DNA of 64,000 nucleotides from Streptomyces noursei ATCC 11455 (GTDB lineage Bacteria > Actinomycetota > Actinomycetes > Streptomycetales > Streptomycetaceae): the NCBI RefSeq assembly GCF_001704275.1, contig NZ_CP011533.1:372001-436000 (forward strand), written 5' to 3'. Position numbers and translations under genes: made by a program. Each line of letters begins with the position of its first letter. The stretch's first letter is position 1. Below, one piece after another: positions 21,886 to 30,099 of the stretch. The notes under the pieces are model-generated. The model was not told the DNA's origin, searched no databases, and saw only the letters and a list, made by a program, of their open reading frames with translations.

Positions 21886-22102
21886 ACGGCTCGCCCACCC
21901 GCCGCCTTGCCGAGGTGCGAGGTGATCGGTTCGCGCGAAAGCCGTCCGTTCCTTCGGGGCGTTGGTGCCGCCGGTCTTGAGGTGCCTGGCGCGCCGCCAC
22001 ACCTCGCCGCCGGGAGCGGCACCGACCGCGGGCACCGGGGCGACGTCGGCCGGCTGCGAGTCCGGCCTGCAAGCACGTGCGTTGTATCCACGCGTACGAC
22101 CG

Positions 22103-22121
22103 ATGCCCTAAAATAGGGCAT
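22103..22121 (+). promoter_or_regulatory. Perfect palindrome upstream of the peptide gene (operator candidate)
   Basis: ATGCCCTA-AAA-TAGGGCAT is a perfect inverted repeat with 8-bp arms and a 3-base spacer, ending 67 bases before the small peptide ORF. It contains TAAAAT, a fair -10 hexamer. An AT-rich palindrome in this GC-rich DNA suggests binding of a dimeric regulator over a promoter. The regulator is unknown. The rest of 21886-22102 shows no gene. Confidence 0.5.
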
Positions 22122-22188
22122 ATGTGCTATGGGTCAAGAAAATACACGTCCGACGCATGGCGCTGAAGGCAAGCGAGAGGAGCGCCTC

Positions 22189-22287
22189 ATGATTGCCAAG
22201 CTGCTCGCCAAGTTGTCCTTCACCCGCAACTACGGTGCGTACGGGGCCCATGACTGGGGCACGCACACCGGCGACGACAGGGTGTGA
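22189..22287 (+). CDS. Small peptide, candidate precursor for the adjacent P450
   Basis: A 32-residue ORF. GAGAGGAG at 22175-22182 sits 6 bases before the ATG, a strong ribosome site. The N-terminal half is a basic/hydrophobic leader-like helix (MIAKLLAKLSFTR). The C-terminal half is rich in Gly and aromatics: Tyr15, Tyr18, His21, Trp23 and His26 in NYGAYGAHDWGTHTG, then acidic DDRV. A P450 gene begins 95 bases downstream after a hairpin. This layout (short aromatic-rich peptide, then one P450) is that of P450-modified ribosomal peptides such as biarylitides, cittilins and atropopeptides, in which a P450 cross-links Tyr/Trp/His side chains. No protease or exporter is adjacent. The function is inferred; the ORF could instead be a leader peptide or a chance frame. 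Confidence 0.55.
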   Translation: MIAKLLAKLSFTRNYGAYGAHDWGTHTGDDRV

Positions 22288-22296
22288 CCACACGGT

Positions 22297-22321
22297 CGGC
22301 GGGCGCCACGGGCTCCCGCCG
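22297..22321 (+). terminator. Hairpin between peptide and P450 genes (attenuator candidate)
   Basis: CGGCGGG at 22297-22303 pairs perfectly with CCCGCCG at 22315-22321 across an 11-base loop, 9 bases after the peptide stop. There is no T-run. A partial terminator here would give more peptide mRNA than P450 mRNA, as expected for a precursor-enzyme pair. Confidence 0.45.
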
Positions 22322-22382
22322 GCTCCTGGTCGCGCTGCCGACGATATCGGCCTGACTGGCACGAGAAGTCAGGGGCGATCCC

Positions 22383-23684
22383 ATGGGCCCAGTGAACGAG
22401 CCGCCGCGGTTGCCCGGAGGCAGCTTCGCGGCCTGGAGCCGCGACCGGCTGGCACTGGCGCGCCGTGGCGCCGACGAGTGCGGGGATGTCTGGCAGCTGG
22501 AGCCGGGGGTCTACGTAGCCGCTACGGCCGGGGTGTGTGAAGCGGTCCTGCACCGGGCGCAGGACTTCCCCAAGCCGTCCTCGCCCCTCTTCCCGCCGTT
22601 GAAGCGGGCCGGCGGAGCGCCGACGCCCGAGGAGCGTGCGCACGCTCGCGCCGCCCGCATGCGCGGACTGCGCCCGCAGGCGGTTGCGGCCCGGATCGGT
22701 GAGATCGCACCTGGGACCGCTCGATTCGTCGACGAGTGGCCCACGGACCGGGACGTCGAGATTCTGCCCCTTGTCCGGCCCGTCCTGGCGGAGATCGGTG
22801 TGCGCTACCTCTTCTCCGAAGACGCTCCCGTCCTGCTGCCCTTCGCCTGGCAGCTCTTCGTGGCCCGGGAGGTGCTCGTACGACCCTCGCGCTGGGTGTG
22901 GCCGCGCTGGGTCCCCACACCGGCACGGCGGTTCCGCACACGCCGGCAAGTCGCCTTCACCAACGCTCTGCGGCCCATCGTCCGCCGACGCCGTGCATCG
23001 GGCCTGCTCGGTGACGACGTGCTGGGACAGATGCTCCGGCCCTCCGCCCGCTACGGTCCGCTGTCGGAAGAAGCCGTCCTCGACACCCTCCCCGGAATCA
23101 CCGTCGCCACCTTCGAGACTCCCGCCCGGGCAGCCGGATGGATCCTGCTCCACCTGGCCCGATACGCCCAGGCCGCGGACCGCGTCGCCGCCGAAGCCGC
23201 CCTGCTGCCCGCCGACCCGACCACGACGACCAGCACCCACCTCGACAACCTGCAGTACGCCCGGGCGCTGGTACGCGAAGTGCTCCGACTGCACCCCCCG
23301 AGCTGGCTGCTCACCCGGCGCGCCCCGCGACAGACTCAGCTCGCCGACTACACCATCGACGCCGGGTCCACCGTTCTCGTCTGCCCCTACACCGCCCACC
23401 GCGACGCACGGGAACACCCCGAGCCGGACCGGTTCCGGCCCGAACGCTGGCTCGACGATGCGGGCTCGCCGGCGAAACCCGGGGTCTTCCTCGGCTTCGG
23501 TACCGGGCCGCACGGCTGCGAGGGAGCCGCCCTGGCCATGGCCATGCTCACGCTCATGACCGCGCAGACCGCCCGCCGCTACCACTTGAGCGAGCCGCCC
23601 GGCGCGGAACCCGGCTACCGGGTCACCACCTTCGAAGGTCTGGCAACCGCCGGCCTGCACCTGCGTGCCACCTTGCGCGACTGA
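22383..23684 (+). CDS. Cytochrome P450 next to a small peptide gene
   Basis: A 433-residue P450 unlike the others in the window. The I-helix is ITVATFETPARA, the K-helix REVLRLHPPSW, the PERF-type motif FRPERW, and the heme loop GFGTGPHGCEG has axial Cys379. The full ERR triad and the FRPERW style resemble the broad-substrate P450 class. The C-terminus (residues about 400-433) is complete. It stands alone apart from the peptide gene 95 bases upstream, with a convergent acetyltransferase downstream, so the peptide is the most obvious candidate substrate. Alternatives are a terpenoid or fatty-acid P450 unrelated to the peptide. No redox partner is adjacent; the ferredoxin at 24767 could serve. 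Confidence 0.88.
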   Translation: MGPVNEPPRLPGGSFAAWSRDRLALARRGADECGDVWQLEPGVYVAATAGVCEAVLHRAQDFPKPSSPLFPPLKRAGGAPTPEERAHARAARMRGLRPQAVAARIGEIAPGTARFVDEWPTDRDVEILPLVRPVLAEIGVRYLFSEDAPVLLPFAWQLFVAREVLVRPSRWVWPRWVPTPARRFRTRRQVAFTNALRPIVRRRRASGLLGDDVLGQMLRPSARYGPLSEEAVLDTLPGITVATFETPARAAGWILLHLARYAQAADRVAAEAALLPADPTTTTSTHLDNLQYARALVREVLRLHPPSWLLTRRAPRQTQLADYTIDAGSTVLVCPYTAHRDAREHPEPDRFRPERWLDDAGSPAKPGVFLGFGTGPHGCEGAALAMAMLTLMTAQTARRYHLSEPPGAEPGYRVTTFEGLATAGLHLRATLRD

Positions 23685-23792
23685 GGGCAGTCCTCCTCTC
23701 GGTGGCAGGCCGCCTCGCAGGCCGCCTCCACCCGCGAACAACGAACGTCGATCACGTCCGAGTGCCGTTCCACACGCGCACGGATCACCGGC

Positions 23793-24350
23793 TCATGGTC
23801 CGCTCATCGTGTGTCGCCGGTCGAACTCGTCGACGAGCATGCCCATCATGACGAGGTCGTGGTGCCGGCCGGCGAAGAAAACGTGCTCCCGCAAACGCCC
23901 CTCCTCGGTGAAGCCGAGCCCACGAAAGAGTGCCAGCGATGCCTCGTTGTGGGCCAAGACCGCCGCCAGGCATTTGTGATAGCGCCGCTCGGCGAACATG
24001 AAGCGCAGCAGCAGCACCACGGCTTCCGTCGCGTAGCCCTTGCGCCGGTGGCCTGCGCCGATGGTGATGTCGAACTCGAACCAGCCTGAGTGAGGGCCGA
24101 TGCGATGTGAGCCGACCGTACCGACCAGCTCTCCCGTGACCGTCGCTTCGACCGCCAACCGGAAGCGGTCGTCATCGCACTCGGCGACGGCCTGCTCCTT
24201 CGCCCAGGCACGGTAGCTCTCGGCGGACCGCGGCAGCTCCAGCCGTCCCGCTCGCGGCTCGTCATCGTCGGCGAAACGCGCGAACGCCGTCCAGTCGTCG
24301 GGCTCGACAGCGCGCAGGCGTACCCGATTGCCGGTCCAGGACGATGCCAT
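23793..24350 (-). CDS. GNAT-family N-acetyltransferase (RimJ/RimL type)
   Basis: A 185-residue single-domain acetyltransferase. The opening RVRLRAVEPDDWTAFARFAD is the usual beta1-alpha1 of the RimJ/RimL branch. The acetyl-CoA loop is GAGHRRKGYATEAV (R/QxxGxG/A, motif A), followed by the AVVLLLRFMF helix and the late LFRGLGFTEEGRLR motif B. It transfers acetyl from acetyl-CoA to an amine; in this branch substrates include protein N-termini, antibiotics and toxins, and nothing here decides between them. The gene is convergent with the P450 at 22383, with 108 bases between the stops, and is probably a stand-alone unit. Confidence 0.88.
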   Translation of the reverse strand: MASSWTGNRVRLRAVEPDDWTAFARFADDDEPRAGRLELPRSAESYRAWAKEQAVAECDDDRFRLAVEATVTGELVGTVGSHRIGPHSGWFEFDITIGAGHRRKGYATEAVVLLLRFMFAERRYHKCLAAVLAHNEASLALFRGLGFTEEGRLREHVFFAGRHHDLVMMGMLVDEFDRRHTMSGP

Positions 24351-24766
24351 GCCCTTATTTGAACGCTGCTGTGCGCACGAGGCCGACAGGCACGCCGAGG
24401 CAGGCGTTGCCCGCCGTGCTCCGCCTCACCGCTGGTCGTCGTCCTCGGACTCGCCGGTATCGGTGCCGCTGTTACGCTGATTTTGTGACGGTTTTCCGGC
24501 GCACCGTGCCATACGGTTTCCGTCGAAACGGCAGTCCAGAAGAACGCCGCTCGCGTAACCAAAATGCAGCCGCAACCAGGGATACGCCCCTGATCAGGCA
24601 CCGATCGCCTCAGCCGCGATCATCCATTCTTTCCATGGGGACCCGACGAGCGCGGTGCACCCCCTCGCACTTCGCAGGGGTGGGCAGCGGCCGGATCCTC
24701 CCTCGTTGCGCGCCGGAGTGGCGCTGGCTTGAGGGTCTGCAGCTCCCACTCCCTGTGGAGGTCGGG
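24351..24766. other. Intergenic region before the ferredoxin-P450 operon
   Basis: It separates the divergent acetyltransferase and ferredoxin genes and must hold both promoters. A weak 6-bp hairpin (CACCCC 24658-24663 with GGGGTG 24677-24682) lies about 85 bases before the ferredoxin start. No convincing gene was seen on either strand. Confidence 0.5.
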
Positions 24767-24994
24767 GTGAAAGTTGTCGTTGATCTTTCCCGATGTGTGG
24801 GGTACGCGCAGTGCGCGTTCCTGGCTCCGGAGGCGTTCCGGATGCACGGTGAGGAAGCGCTCATGTACGCCCCGAACCCCGACGACGCCCAGCGCGACCA
24901 GGTGCTCCGCGCCGCGGCGGCCTGCCCGGTCCAGGCGATCCTGGTCGACCAGCTGGAGGCGCGGCATACCCCGGCGGAGGCGTCGCCGTCATGA
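24767..24994 (+). CDS. 3Fe-4S ferredoxin, P450 redox partner
   Basis: A 75-residue ferredoxin. GTG 24767 is chosen because GGAG (24757-24760) precedes it and the protein then begins MKVVVDLSRC, as usual for the family; the longer open frame adds unlikely residues. Cluster ligands are Cys10, Cys16 and Cys53 (CVGYAQC and ACPVQAI). Tyr13 stands where a 4Fe-4S protein would have the fourth cysteine, so a 3Fe-4S cluster is expected. These small acidic ferredoxins pass electrons to bacterial P450s. The stop overlaps the ATG of the reductase-P450 fusion (ATGA at 24991-24994), so the two are made together and form a complete electron-transfer chain. Confidence 0.9.
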   Translation: MKVVVDLSRCVGYAQCAFLAPEAFRMHGEEALMYAPNPDDAQRDQVLRAAAACPVQAILVDQLEARHTPAEASPS

Positions 24995-27615
24995 CCGGTG
25001 CCGACGACCTGCGTGCGTTCAAGCGCGAGGGCCGCATCGTGGTCGTCGGGGCTTCGCTGGCGGGGCTGCGGGCCGCGGAGGCTCTGCGGGACGAGGGTTT
25101 CACCGGATCGTTGACCATGATCGGTGACGAGTTGGGCGAGCCCTACGACCGGCCTCCCCTGTCCAAGCAGGTACTGACCGGGTGGGTGCCGGCCGGAGGC
25201 ACCGCTTTGCCCCGCCGTCGTGGCATCGATGCGGAGTGGCTGCTGGGCGTGCCCGCCAGCGGGCTGGACCTCGCGACGAACCACGTGCGTCTCGCCGACG
25301 GACGCAAGGTTCCCTTCGACCGGTTGCTGATCTCCACCGGGGTCCGGGCCCGGCCGTGGTTCGTCGAGTCCGAGGCGGCCCTGGACGGGGTGTTCGTCGT
25401 ACGCACACGTGAGCATGCCGAGAGCCTGCAGCGGGCCCTCGCCGCCGGGCCCTCCCGTGTGCTGGTCATCGGTGCGGGATTCACCGGCTCCGAGATCGCC
25501 TCCGTCTGCCGCGAGCGGGACATCCCGGTGACCGTCGCCGAACTCGCGCCGGCCCCGCTGGTCGGGGCACTCGGCGCCATGATCGGCGAGGTTGCGGCCG
25601 GCATGCAGCGCGCTCACGGTGTCGACCTGCGGTGCGGTGTCAAGGTCGCCCGGCTGGAGGGCGACGCGCAAGGACGGTTCCGCCGCGCTCACTTCGACGA
25701 CGGCAGTACGGTCGACGCCGATGTGGCGGTGGTGGCACTCGGAAGCATCCGCAACACCGAATGGCTGAAGGAGTCGGGACTGGCGGCGGGCGTATGGGGA
25801 ATCACCTGTGACACGGGCTGCCGCGCCCTCGACCTCAACGGCCGCGTCACCGACGACGTCTTCGCCGCGGGAGACGTGGCACGTTGCCCGAACCCCCTCT
25901 ACGAACACCGGCTCATCTCGCTGGAGCACTGGGCCAACGCCGTGGAGCAGGCGGAGATCGCGGCACACAACATGGTCAGTGCCCAGGCGGGCCACCGGCC
26001 CCACCTGTCCGTCCCGCTGTTCTGGTCGATCCAGTTCGGCGTCAACATCAAGTCCGTCGGCGTGCCGACCTTCGCCGACGAGGTGGTCGTCACCCAGGGA
26101 TCGCTGGACGACCACCGTTTCGTCACCGCATATGGCTATCGGGGCCGCGTCACGGCCGCCGTGAGCTTCAACAACGGCAAGTGGCTTGACCACTACCGAC
26201 GGTTGATCGAGACGGCCGCACCTTTCCCGCCTCCCTACCCCACGCCGGACCAGCCGGCCGACAGGAAACCGGTGCCCGTCGACTTCCCCGGCCCCGCTCT
26301 GCTCGCGCGAGGTGCCACGGCGGTCGTCACAGGCCATGACCCGGGTGAGCCCCGCGTCACGACCGTGCACCAGCATCGGCGGGAGGAGGACCGGACGACC
26401 ACGACCGGGACGCCCGGCACGCTGCAACGGATCTTCGACTACTCCGCCCGGGCCGACCCCTACCCGCTGTATGCCGAGTTGCGCAAGACACCGGTGGCTC
26501 GGCAGGAGGACGGCAGCTACGTCATCAGCACCTACCGCGAGATCACGGACGTACTCAATGACCCGCATCTGAGTTCCGACCTGCGCAATCTGGCGCATCC
26601 GATTCCCCCACCCGAGGACGGGGCCACGTCGTCGTTCATCCACATGGACTCGCCCGAGCACGAACGCCTGCGGCGGATGGCGATGCGTCACTTCGGCCCC
26701 CCGCACACCCCTGGGCTGGTGACCGGACTTGAAGGCTTCCTGACCGCCACCGTCGGCGGCCTGATCGACGATGTGGTGGGCAAGGAGCAGATCGACATCG
26801 TCGACGATTTCGCCTTCCCGCTCCCCGTAACCGTGACCTGTCGTTTGCTCGGCGTGCCACGCGAGGACGAGCCGAGGTTCCACCTCTGGGTGAACGACAT
26901 CATGAAATCGATCGACTACAACCCCGAGACCGACCCGAAGGAGAAACTGGACAAGGGCGTACAGGCACGCAAGGACTTGCGCCAGTGCCTCGGCGAGCTG
27001 GTGGAACAGTGCCACGGGCGGCCGGGAGACGGGCTGCTGTCACGGCTGGCCAACGACGACGGGCCCGACGGTCGGATGGCCGACGCCGAAATCGTCGCCA
27101 CCGCCAGACTGTTCCTCGTCGCCGGCCATGAGACCGTCGTCAACCTCATCACCAACGGCATGCTGACGCTGCTGCGTCACCCGCAGGTGCTGCAGCGGCT
27201 GCGCGACGAACCGGACCTCGTCGTGCCGCTGGTCGAGGAACTGCTGCGCTACGAGCCCCCCGTGCACATCATTCCCTGGCGGGTGGCGTACAGCGACATC
27301 ACCGTCGCCGACACCGTCATCCCCCAGGGCTCGCAGATCATGCTCATGCTGGCCTCAGGCAGCCGCGATCCGAAGCGCTTCCACCATCCGGACCGCTTCG
27401 ACCCGGATCGGCACGACAACCAACACCTGGGGTTCGGCAGCGGCATCCACCTGTGTTTCGGCGGCCCGCTGGCCCGGCGGGAAACCCAGATCGCGCTGAC
27501 CGAGTTGGTACGCCGGCTCGACCGCCCCAGGCTGGTCGCCGACCCGCCGCCGTACCGGCCCAGCCCCGTTCTTCGGGGCCCGATCCATCTGGACATCGAG
27601 CAGGGTGACGGGTGA
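24991..27615 (+). CDS. Ferredoxin reductase-cytochrome P450 fusion protein
   Basis: An 874-residue protein made of two normally separate enzymes. Residues about 8-410 are an FAD/NAD(P)H ferredoxin reductase: FAD-binding VVVGASLAGLRAAEAL near residue 12, a YDRPPLSK segment, NAD(P)-binding VLVIGAGFTGSEIA near 155, and VFAAGDVARCPNP. A 60-residue linker rich in charged residues, Thr and Pro leads to a P450 (about 475-874): I-helix LVAGHETVVN, K-helix EELLR, heme loop GFGSGIHLCFGGPLAR with axial Cys822. Both halves are full length and in one frame with no stop or frameshift. With the overlapping ferredoxin gene this gives NAD(P)H-reductase-ferredoxin-P450 electron flow from two ORFs. Reductase-first fusions to a P450 are uncommon. 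An internal GTG in the linker could also start a separate P450. Substrate unknown. Confidence 0.88.
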   Translation: MTGADDLRAFKREGRIVVVGASLAGLRAAEALRDEGFTGSLTMIGDELGEPYDRPPLSKQVLTGWVPAGGTALPRRRGIDAEWLLGVPASGLDLATNHVRLADGRKVPFDRLLISTGVRARPWFVESEAALDGVFVVRTREHAESLQRALAAGPSRVLVIGAGFTGSEIASVCRERDIPVTVAELAPAPLVGALGAMIGEVAAGMQRAHGVDLRCGVKVARLEGDAQGRFRRAHFDDGSTVDADVAVVALGSIRNTEWLKESGLAAGVWGITCDTGCRALDLNGRVTDDVFAAGDVARCPNPLYEHRLISLEHWANAVEQAEIAAHNMVSAQAGHRPHLSVPLFWSIQFGVNIKSVGVPTFADEVVVTQGSLDDHRFVTAYGYRGRVTAAVSFNNGKWLDHYRRLIETAAPFPPPYPTPDQPADRKPVPVDFPGPALLARGATAVVTGHDPGEPRVTTVHQHRREEDRTTTTGTPGTLQRIFDYSARADPYPLYAELRKTPVARQEDGSYVISTYREITDVLNDPHLSSDLRNLAHPIPPPEDGATSSFIHMDSPEHERLRRMAMRHFGPPHTPGLVTGLEGFLTATVGGLIDDVVGKEQIDIVDDFAFPLPVTVTCRLLGVPREDEPRFHLWVNDIMKSIDYNPETDPKEKLDKGVQARKDLRQCLGELVEQCHGRPGDGLLSRLANDDGPDGRMADAEIVATARLFLVAGHETVVNLITNGMLTLLRHPQVLQRLRDEPDLVVPLVEELLRYEPPVHIIPWRVAYSDITVADTVIPQGSQIMLMLASGSRDPKRFHHPDRFDPDRHDNQHLGFGSGIHLCFGGPLARRETQIALTELVRRLDRPRLVADPPPYRPSPVLRGPIHLDIEQGDG

Positions 27616-27781
27616 CCCGGCAGCCGAGGGCAGTTGAAAGCTCACGCCGCGGACGGCCGGAACCAGTACCTTCCACAGTGCCCGCCCACGGCAGTGCCCA
27701 CCCACGGGGCCGTACCCGCGCTGATGTGCCGACGGTGAGGGCAGGCCCGACCGGGCTCGACGGTCGCTACAGTCCAGTCTC

Positions 27782-27928
27782 ATGACGACGGTCACCACGC
27801 GCACGGTCGCATACCCGGCCCCCGACCGGATCGCCGGCATCGGCTACGGCACCGGCGGCGCCGTCGTGTTGGAACTCGGGCGCGACGGCGTCGACCTGCT
27901 CGCCGAGCGCCTGCCGGTTACGGAGTGA
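27782..27928 (+). CDS. Small hypothetical protein or gene fragment (48 aa)
   Basis: ATG 27782 to TGA 27926 encodes 48 residues (MTTVTTRTVAYPAPDRIAGI, then a Gly-rich GTGGAVVLELGRDGVDLLAE part). Codon use is GC3-rich like real genes, but it is short and has no strong ribosome site. It may be the N-terminal remnant of a longer gene. Upstream, between 27671 and 27704, two near-identical 16-base repeats (CAGTGCCCGCCCACGG and CAGTGCCCACCCACGG) are seen. No family recognised. Confidence 0.3.
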   Translation: MTTVTTRTVAYPAPDRIAGIGYGTGGAVVLELGRDGVDLLAERLPVTE

Positions 27929-28112
27929 GGTGTGCCGTGGCCTTCCCCGGCCGGCGCTGGGGAAGGCCACGCGATCATCGGTGCCGGCCTCCGCCGTATG
28001 GACCGCGGAGGACTCCTCGCTCTCCGCACCAACGGCAACCTCGGCCCCAGGAACGTCCCAAGCCGTTGTAAAGGTGGGGTGGTTGCGGCCTGCGGGACTC
28101 TTGACGGCAGCC

Positions 28113-28126
28113 TTGGTCTAGTCCAG
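28113..28126 (+). promoter_or_regulatory. DasR-type operator (dre) before the chitinase gene
   Basis: The core TGGTCTAGTCCA at 28114-28125 matches the DasR responsive-element consensus TGGTCTAGACCA at 11 of 12 positions and is nearly palindromic. It lies 60 bases before the chitinase ATG, directly after a TTGACG -35-like hexamer (28101). In Streptomyces, DasR represses chitin and N-acetylglucosamine genes from such sites until an amino-sugar phosphate effector releases it. Assignment is by motif match only. Confidence 0.7.
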
Positions 28127-28185
28127 CTTGTGTCGGTGAACGGTCATGCTCCTTCTTCCTCCCCCACGGAAGGACCGGACACCTG

Positions 28186-29235
28186 ATGAGGAAATCCCCC
28201 CGCATAGCCCTGGCGGCGGCAGTCGCCGGAGCGTTGTCCACCCTCGGAATCACCGCCGCCAGCGCGGACACCACACACCTGCAGTCGACCCGCCCGGCGG
28301 CCCACCTTGACGCGGCACAGTTCGCCCCGTTCGTGGACATGAGCAACTCCGCCGAGGGCCAGCTCGATGTGGCCATCACCAACCATGGCGTGAAGACCTA
28401 CACCGCCGCTTTCACCATCGGCGCCGGTTGCAACAACATCTGGGGCGACACTCTCCCCGTCGGCAACGACCCGAACGTCGACCCGGAGATCGCCAAGGCC
28501 AAGGCCGAGGGCGCCAACGTGATCATCTCCTCCGGCGGAGCAAGCGGTGAACCGCTGGCCTTCACCTGCACCGACCAGAGCCAGATCGACGCGGGCTACC
28601 AGAAGGAACTCACCGCCTACGGCACCAACTCCCTGGACTTCGACATCGAGGGCGCGGCCGTCGCGGACACCGCAGGCGTGGCCCGGCAGATGACCGCGAT
28701 CAAGGACCTCAAGGCGAGCACCTCCGGGCTCACCGCCTCGGTGACGCTGCCGGTGATGCCCACCGGCCTGACCGCCGACGGCGTCAACGTGCTCAAGGCA
28801 GCCAAGGCGGCCGGTGTGCAGCTGGACAACGTCAACATCATGACGATGGACTACGGGCAGGGCACCGGCACCGACATGGGCGCGGCCGCGATCAGCGCGG
28901 GCAAGGCCACCCTGGCGCAAATGCAGTCCGTGGACCCCGGCTACACCTACGCCAACCTCGGCATCACCCCGATGATCGGTGTGAACGACGACGGCTCCAC
29001 CTTCAGCCTGGCCGACGCCGCTTCGGTGGCGAGCTGGGCGGCGAGCAACGGGGTCGGCCGGATGTCCTACTGGTCCGTCAGCCGCGACCAAGCGTGCAGC
29101 GCGGTTGCCAAGGCCCAGGCGTTGGGCAACGGCGGCATGGACGCCGCGCGCATCATGAGGCCGGCTTCCTCGCCGGTATGCAGCGGCGTCGCCCAGTCGC
29201 CGTTCGCCTTCACGGACGCACTCAGCAACGGCTGA
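28186..29235 (+). CDS. Secreted GH18-family chitinase
   Basis: A 349-residue exported glycoside hydrolase. The signal peptide is MRKSPRIALAAAVAGAL and on to TAASA, with probable cleavage before DTTHL. The GH18 fold signatures are present: the SSGGASG segment (beta3) and the catalytic strand NSLDFDIEG, with Asp151, Asp153 and the acid Glu155. The usual first aspartate of DxxDxDxE is Asn148 here. MTMDYG and MSYWSVSRD match later strands. GH18 enzymes cut beta-1,4 bonds in chitin with substrate assistance. No separate chitin-binding domain is seen. The DasR-type site upstream fits induction by chitin degradation products. A hairpin follows the stop. It is monocistronic. Confidence 0.88.
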   Translation: MRKSPRIALAAAVAGALSTLGITAASADTTHLQSTRPAAHLDAAQFAPFVDMSNSAEGQLDVAITNHGVKTYTAAFTIGAGCNNIWGDTLPVGNDPNVDPEIAKAKAEGANVIISSGGASGEPLAFTCTDQSQIDAGYQKELTAYGTNSLDFDIEGAAVADTAGVARQMTAIKDLKASTSGLTASVTLPVMPTGLTADGVNVLKAAKAAGVQLDNVNIMTMDYGQGTGTDMGAAAISAGKATLAQMQSVDPGYTYANLGITPMIGVNDDGSTFSLADAASVASWAASNGVGRMSYWSVSRDQACSAVAKAQALGNGGMDAARIMRPASSPVCSGVAQSPFAFTDALSNG

Positions 29236-29238
29236 CGC

Positions 29239-29260
29239 CCGCTCGCGGGAGAACGAGCGG
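29239..29260 (+). terminator. Hairpin terminator after the chitinase gene
   Basis: CCGCTCG (29239-29245) pairs with CGAGCGG (29254-29260) across an 8-base loop, 3 bases after the chitinase stop; there is no T-run. The following stretch to 29571 holds no gene I can support. Confidence 0.55.
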
Positions 29261-29571
29261 CGCCTGTGGTCCGATGCGGGCGCGGAATCCAGGGCTCGCA
29301 TTCTGGGTGCCACCTGCGGTTTTCTGGCACTCCAACCGGCCAGTAACTTATGGATCCGTCCCGCACGGGTCACCTGGCGCTGTTCGGGAAGGCATGGGTC
29401 GCAGGGCCGTGACAAGCACGTCACCTGGGCCGCCATCCCCCGGTGGTTACAGCCGCCGCCTGCCCGCGATCCGCTTCGGGCCGGCTCAGTCAGGCATCAA
29501 CAGCTCAGTGATCGCGAACAGTTCACCGGGGACGGCGCACGGTCGCGACTACGGGCCGATAGCTTGTGACC

Positions 29572-30099
29572 ATGTCCGCGTTCATACAACAGCTTCCCGC
29601 ACTGGTCGGGGTCATCATCGGTGCCATCGGCTCATACTTGGCAGTCACTCGCGGCGATCAAGCCCGCTTCCGGCGTGAGCAGACAGCTCGTTGGGAGGAA
29701 CGCCGGCTGGCGGTCTACGCTGAATACGCGAAGGTGCTCAAGCAGACCGTCACCCTGACATATCGGGTTGCGGCCCACCTGGGCAACGATCCGCATCCGC
29801 ACCCCTTGTCGCCCGAGGAGGCCGCTCCTCATCTGACCGACGCAACCGATGCCCGGGATCCCGCTGGAGAGGCGCTACTCATGCTCGGCAGCCCCGACGT
29901 GGTGGCGAAGGCACGGGATTGGGTCGTCACGGTCATGGACATGGAAGGGTTCCTGCGAGACCGGACCCACAGCCCCGAGACCTGGTCGGCCATGCTTGCG
30001 CAGCAGCGCGCCGCACGAGAGGGGTATTACGCGGCTGTTCGGCGCGACCTCGCGCTCCCGCCCGGCCATTCGGGGGAATGGAGCCTGCCGACGTCGTAG
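29572..30099 (+). CDS. Hypothetical protein with one N-terminal membrane span
   Basis: A 175-residue protein from ATG 29572 (GTG 29566 is also possible and adds two residues). The N-terminal LVGVIIGAIGSYLAVTRGDQ is a membrane anchor followed by a basic, helical cytoplasmic part (RRLAVYAEYAKVLKQTVTL) and a Pro/His/Glu-rich loop. No enzyme motif was recognised. Similar single-span, helix-rich proteins are common orphan genes in Streptomyces. It stands alone; function unknown. Confidence 0.65.
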   Translation: MSAFIQQLPALVGVIIGAIGSYLAVTRGDQARFRREQTARWEERRLAVYAEYAKVLKQTVTLTYRVAAHLGNDPHPHPLSPEEAAPHLTDATDARDPAGEALLMLGSPDVVAKARDWVVTVMDMEGFLRDRTHSPETWSAMLAQQRAAREGYYAAVRRDLALPPGHSGEWSLPTS

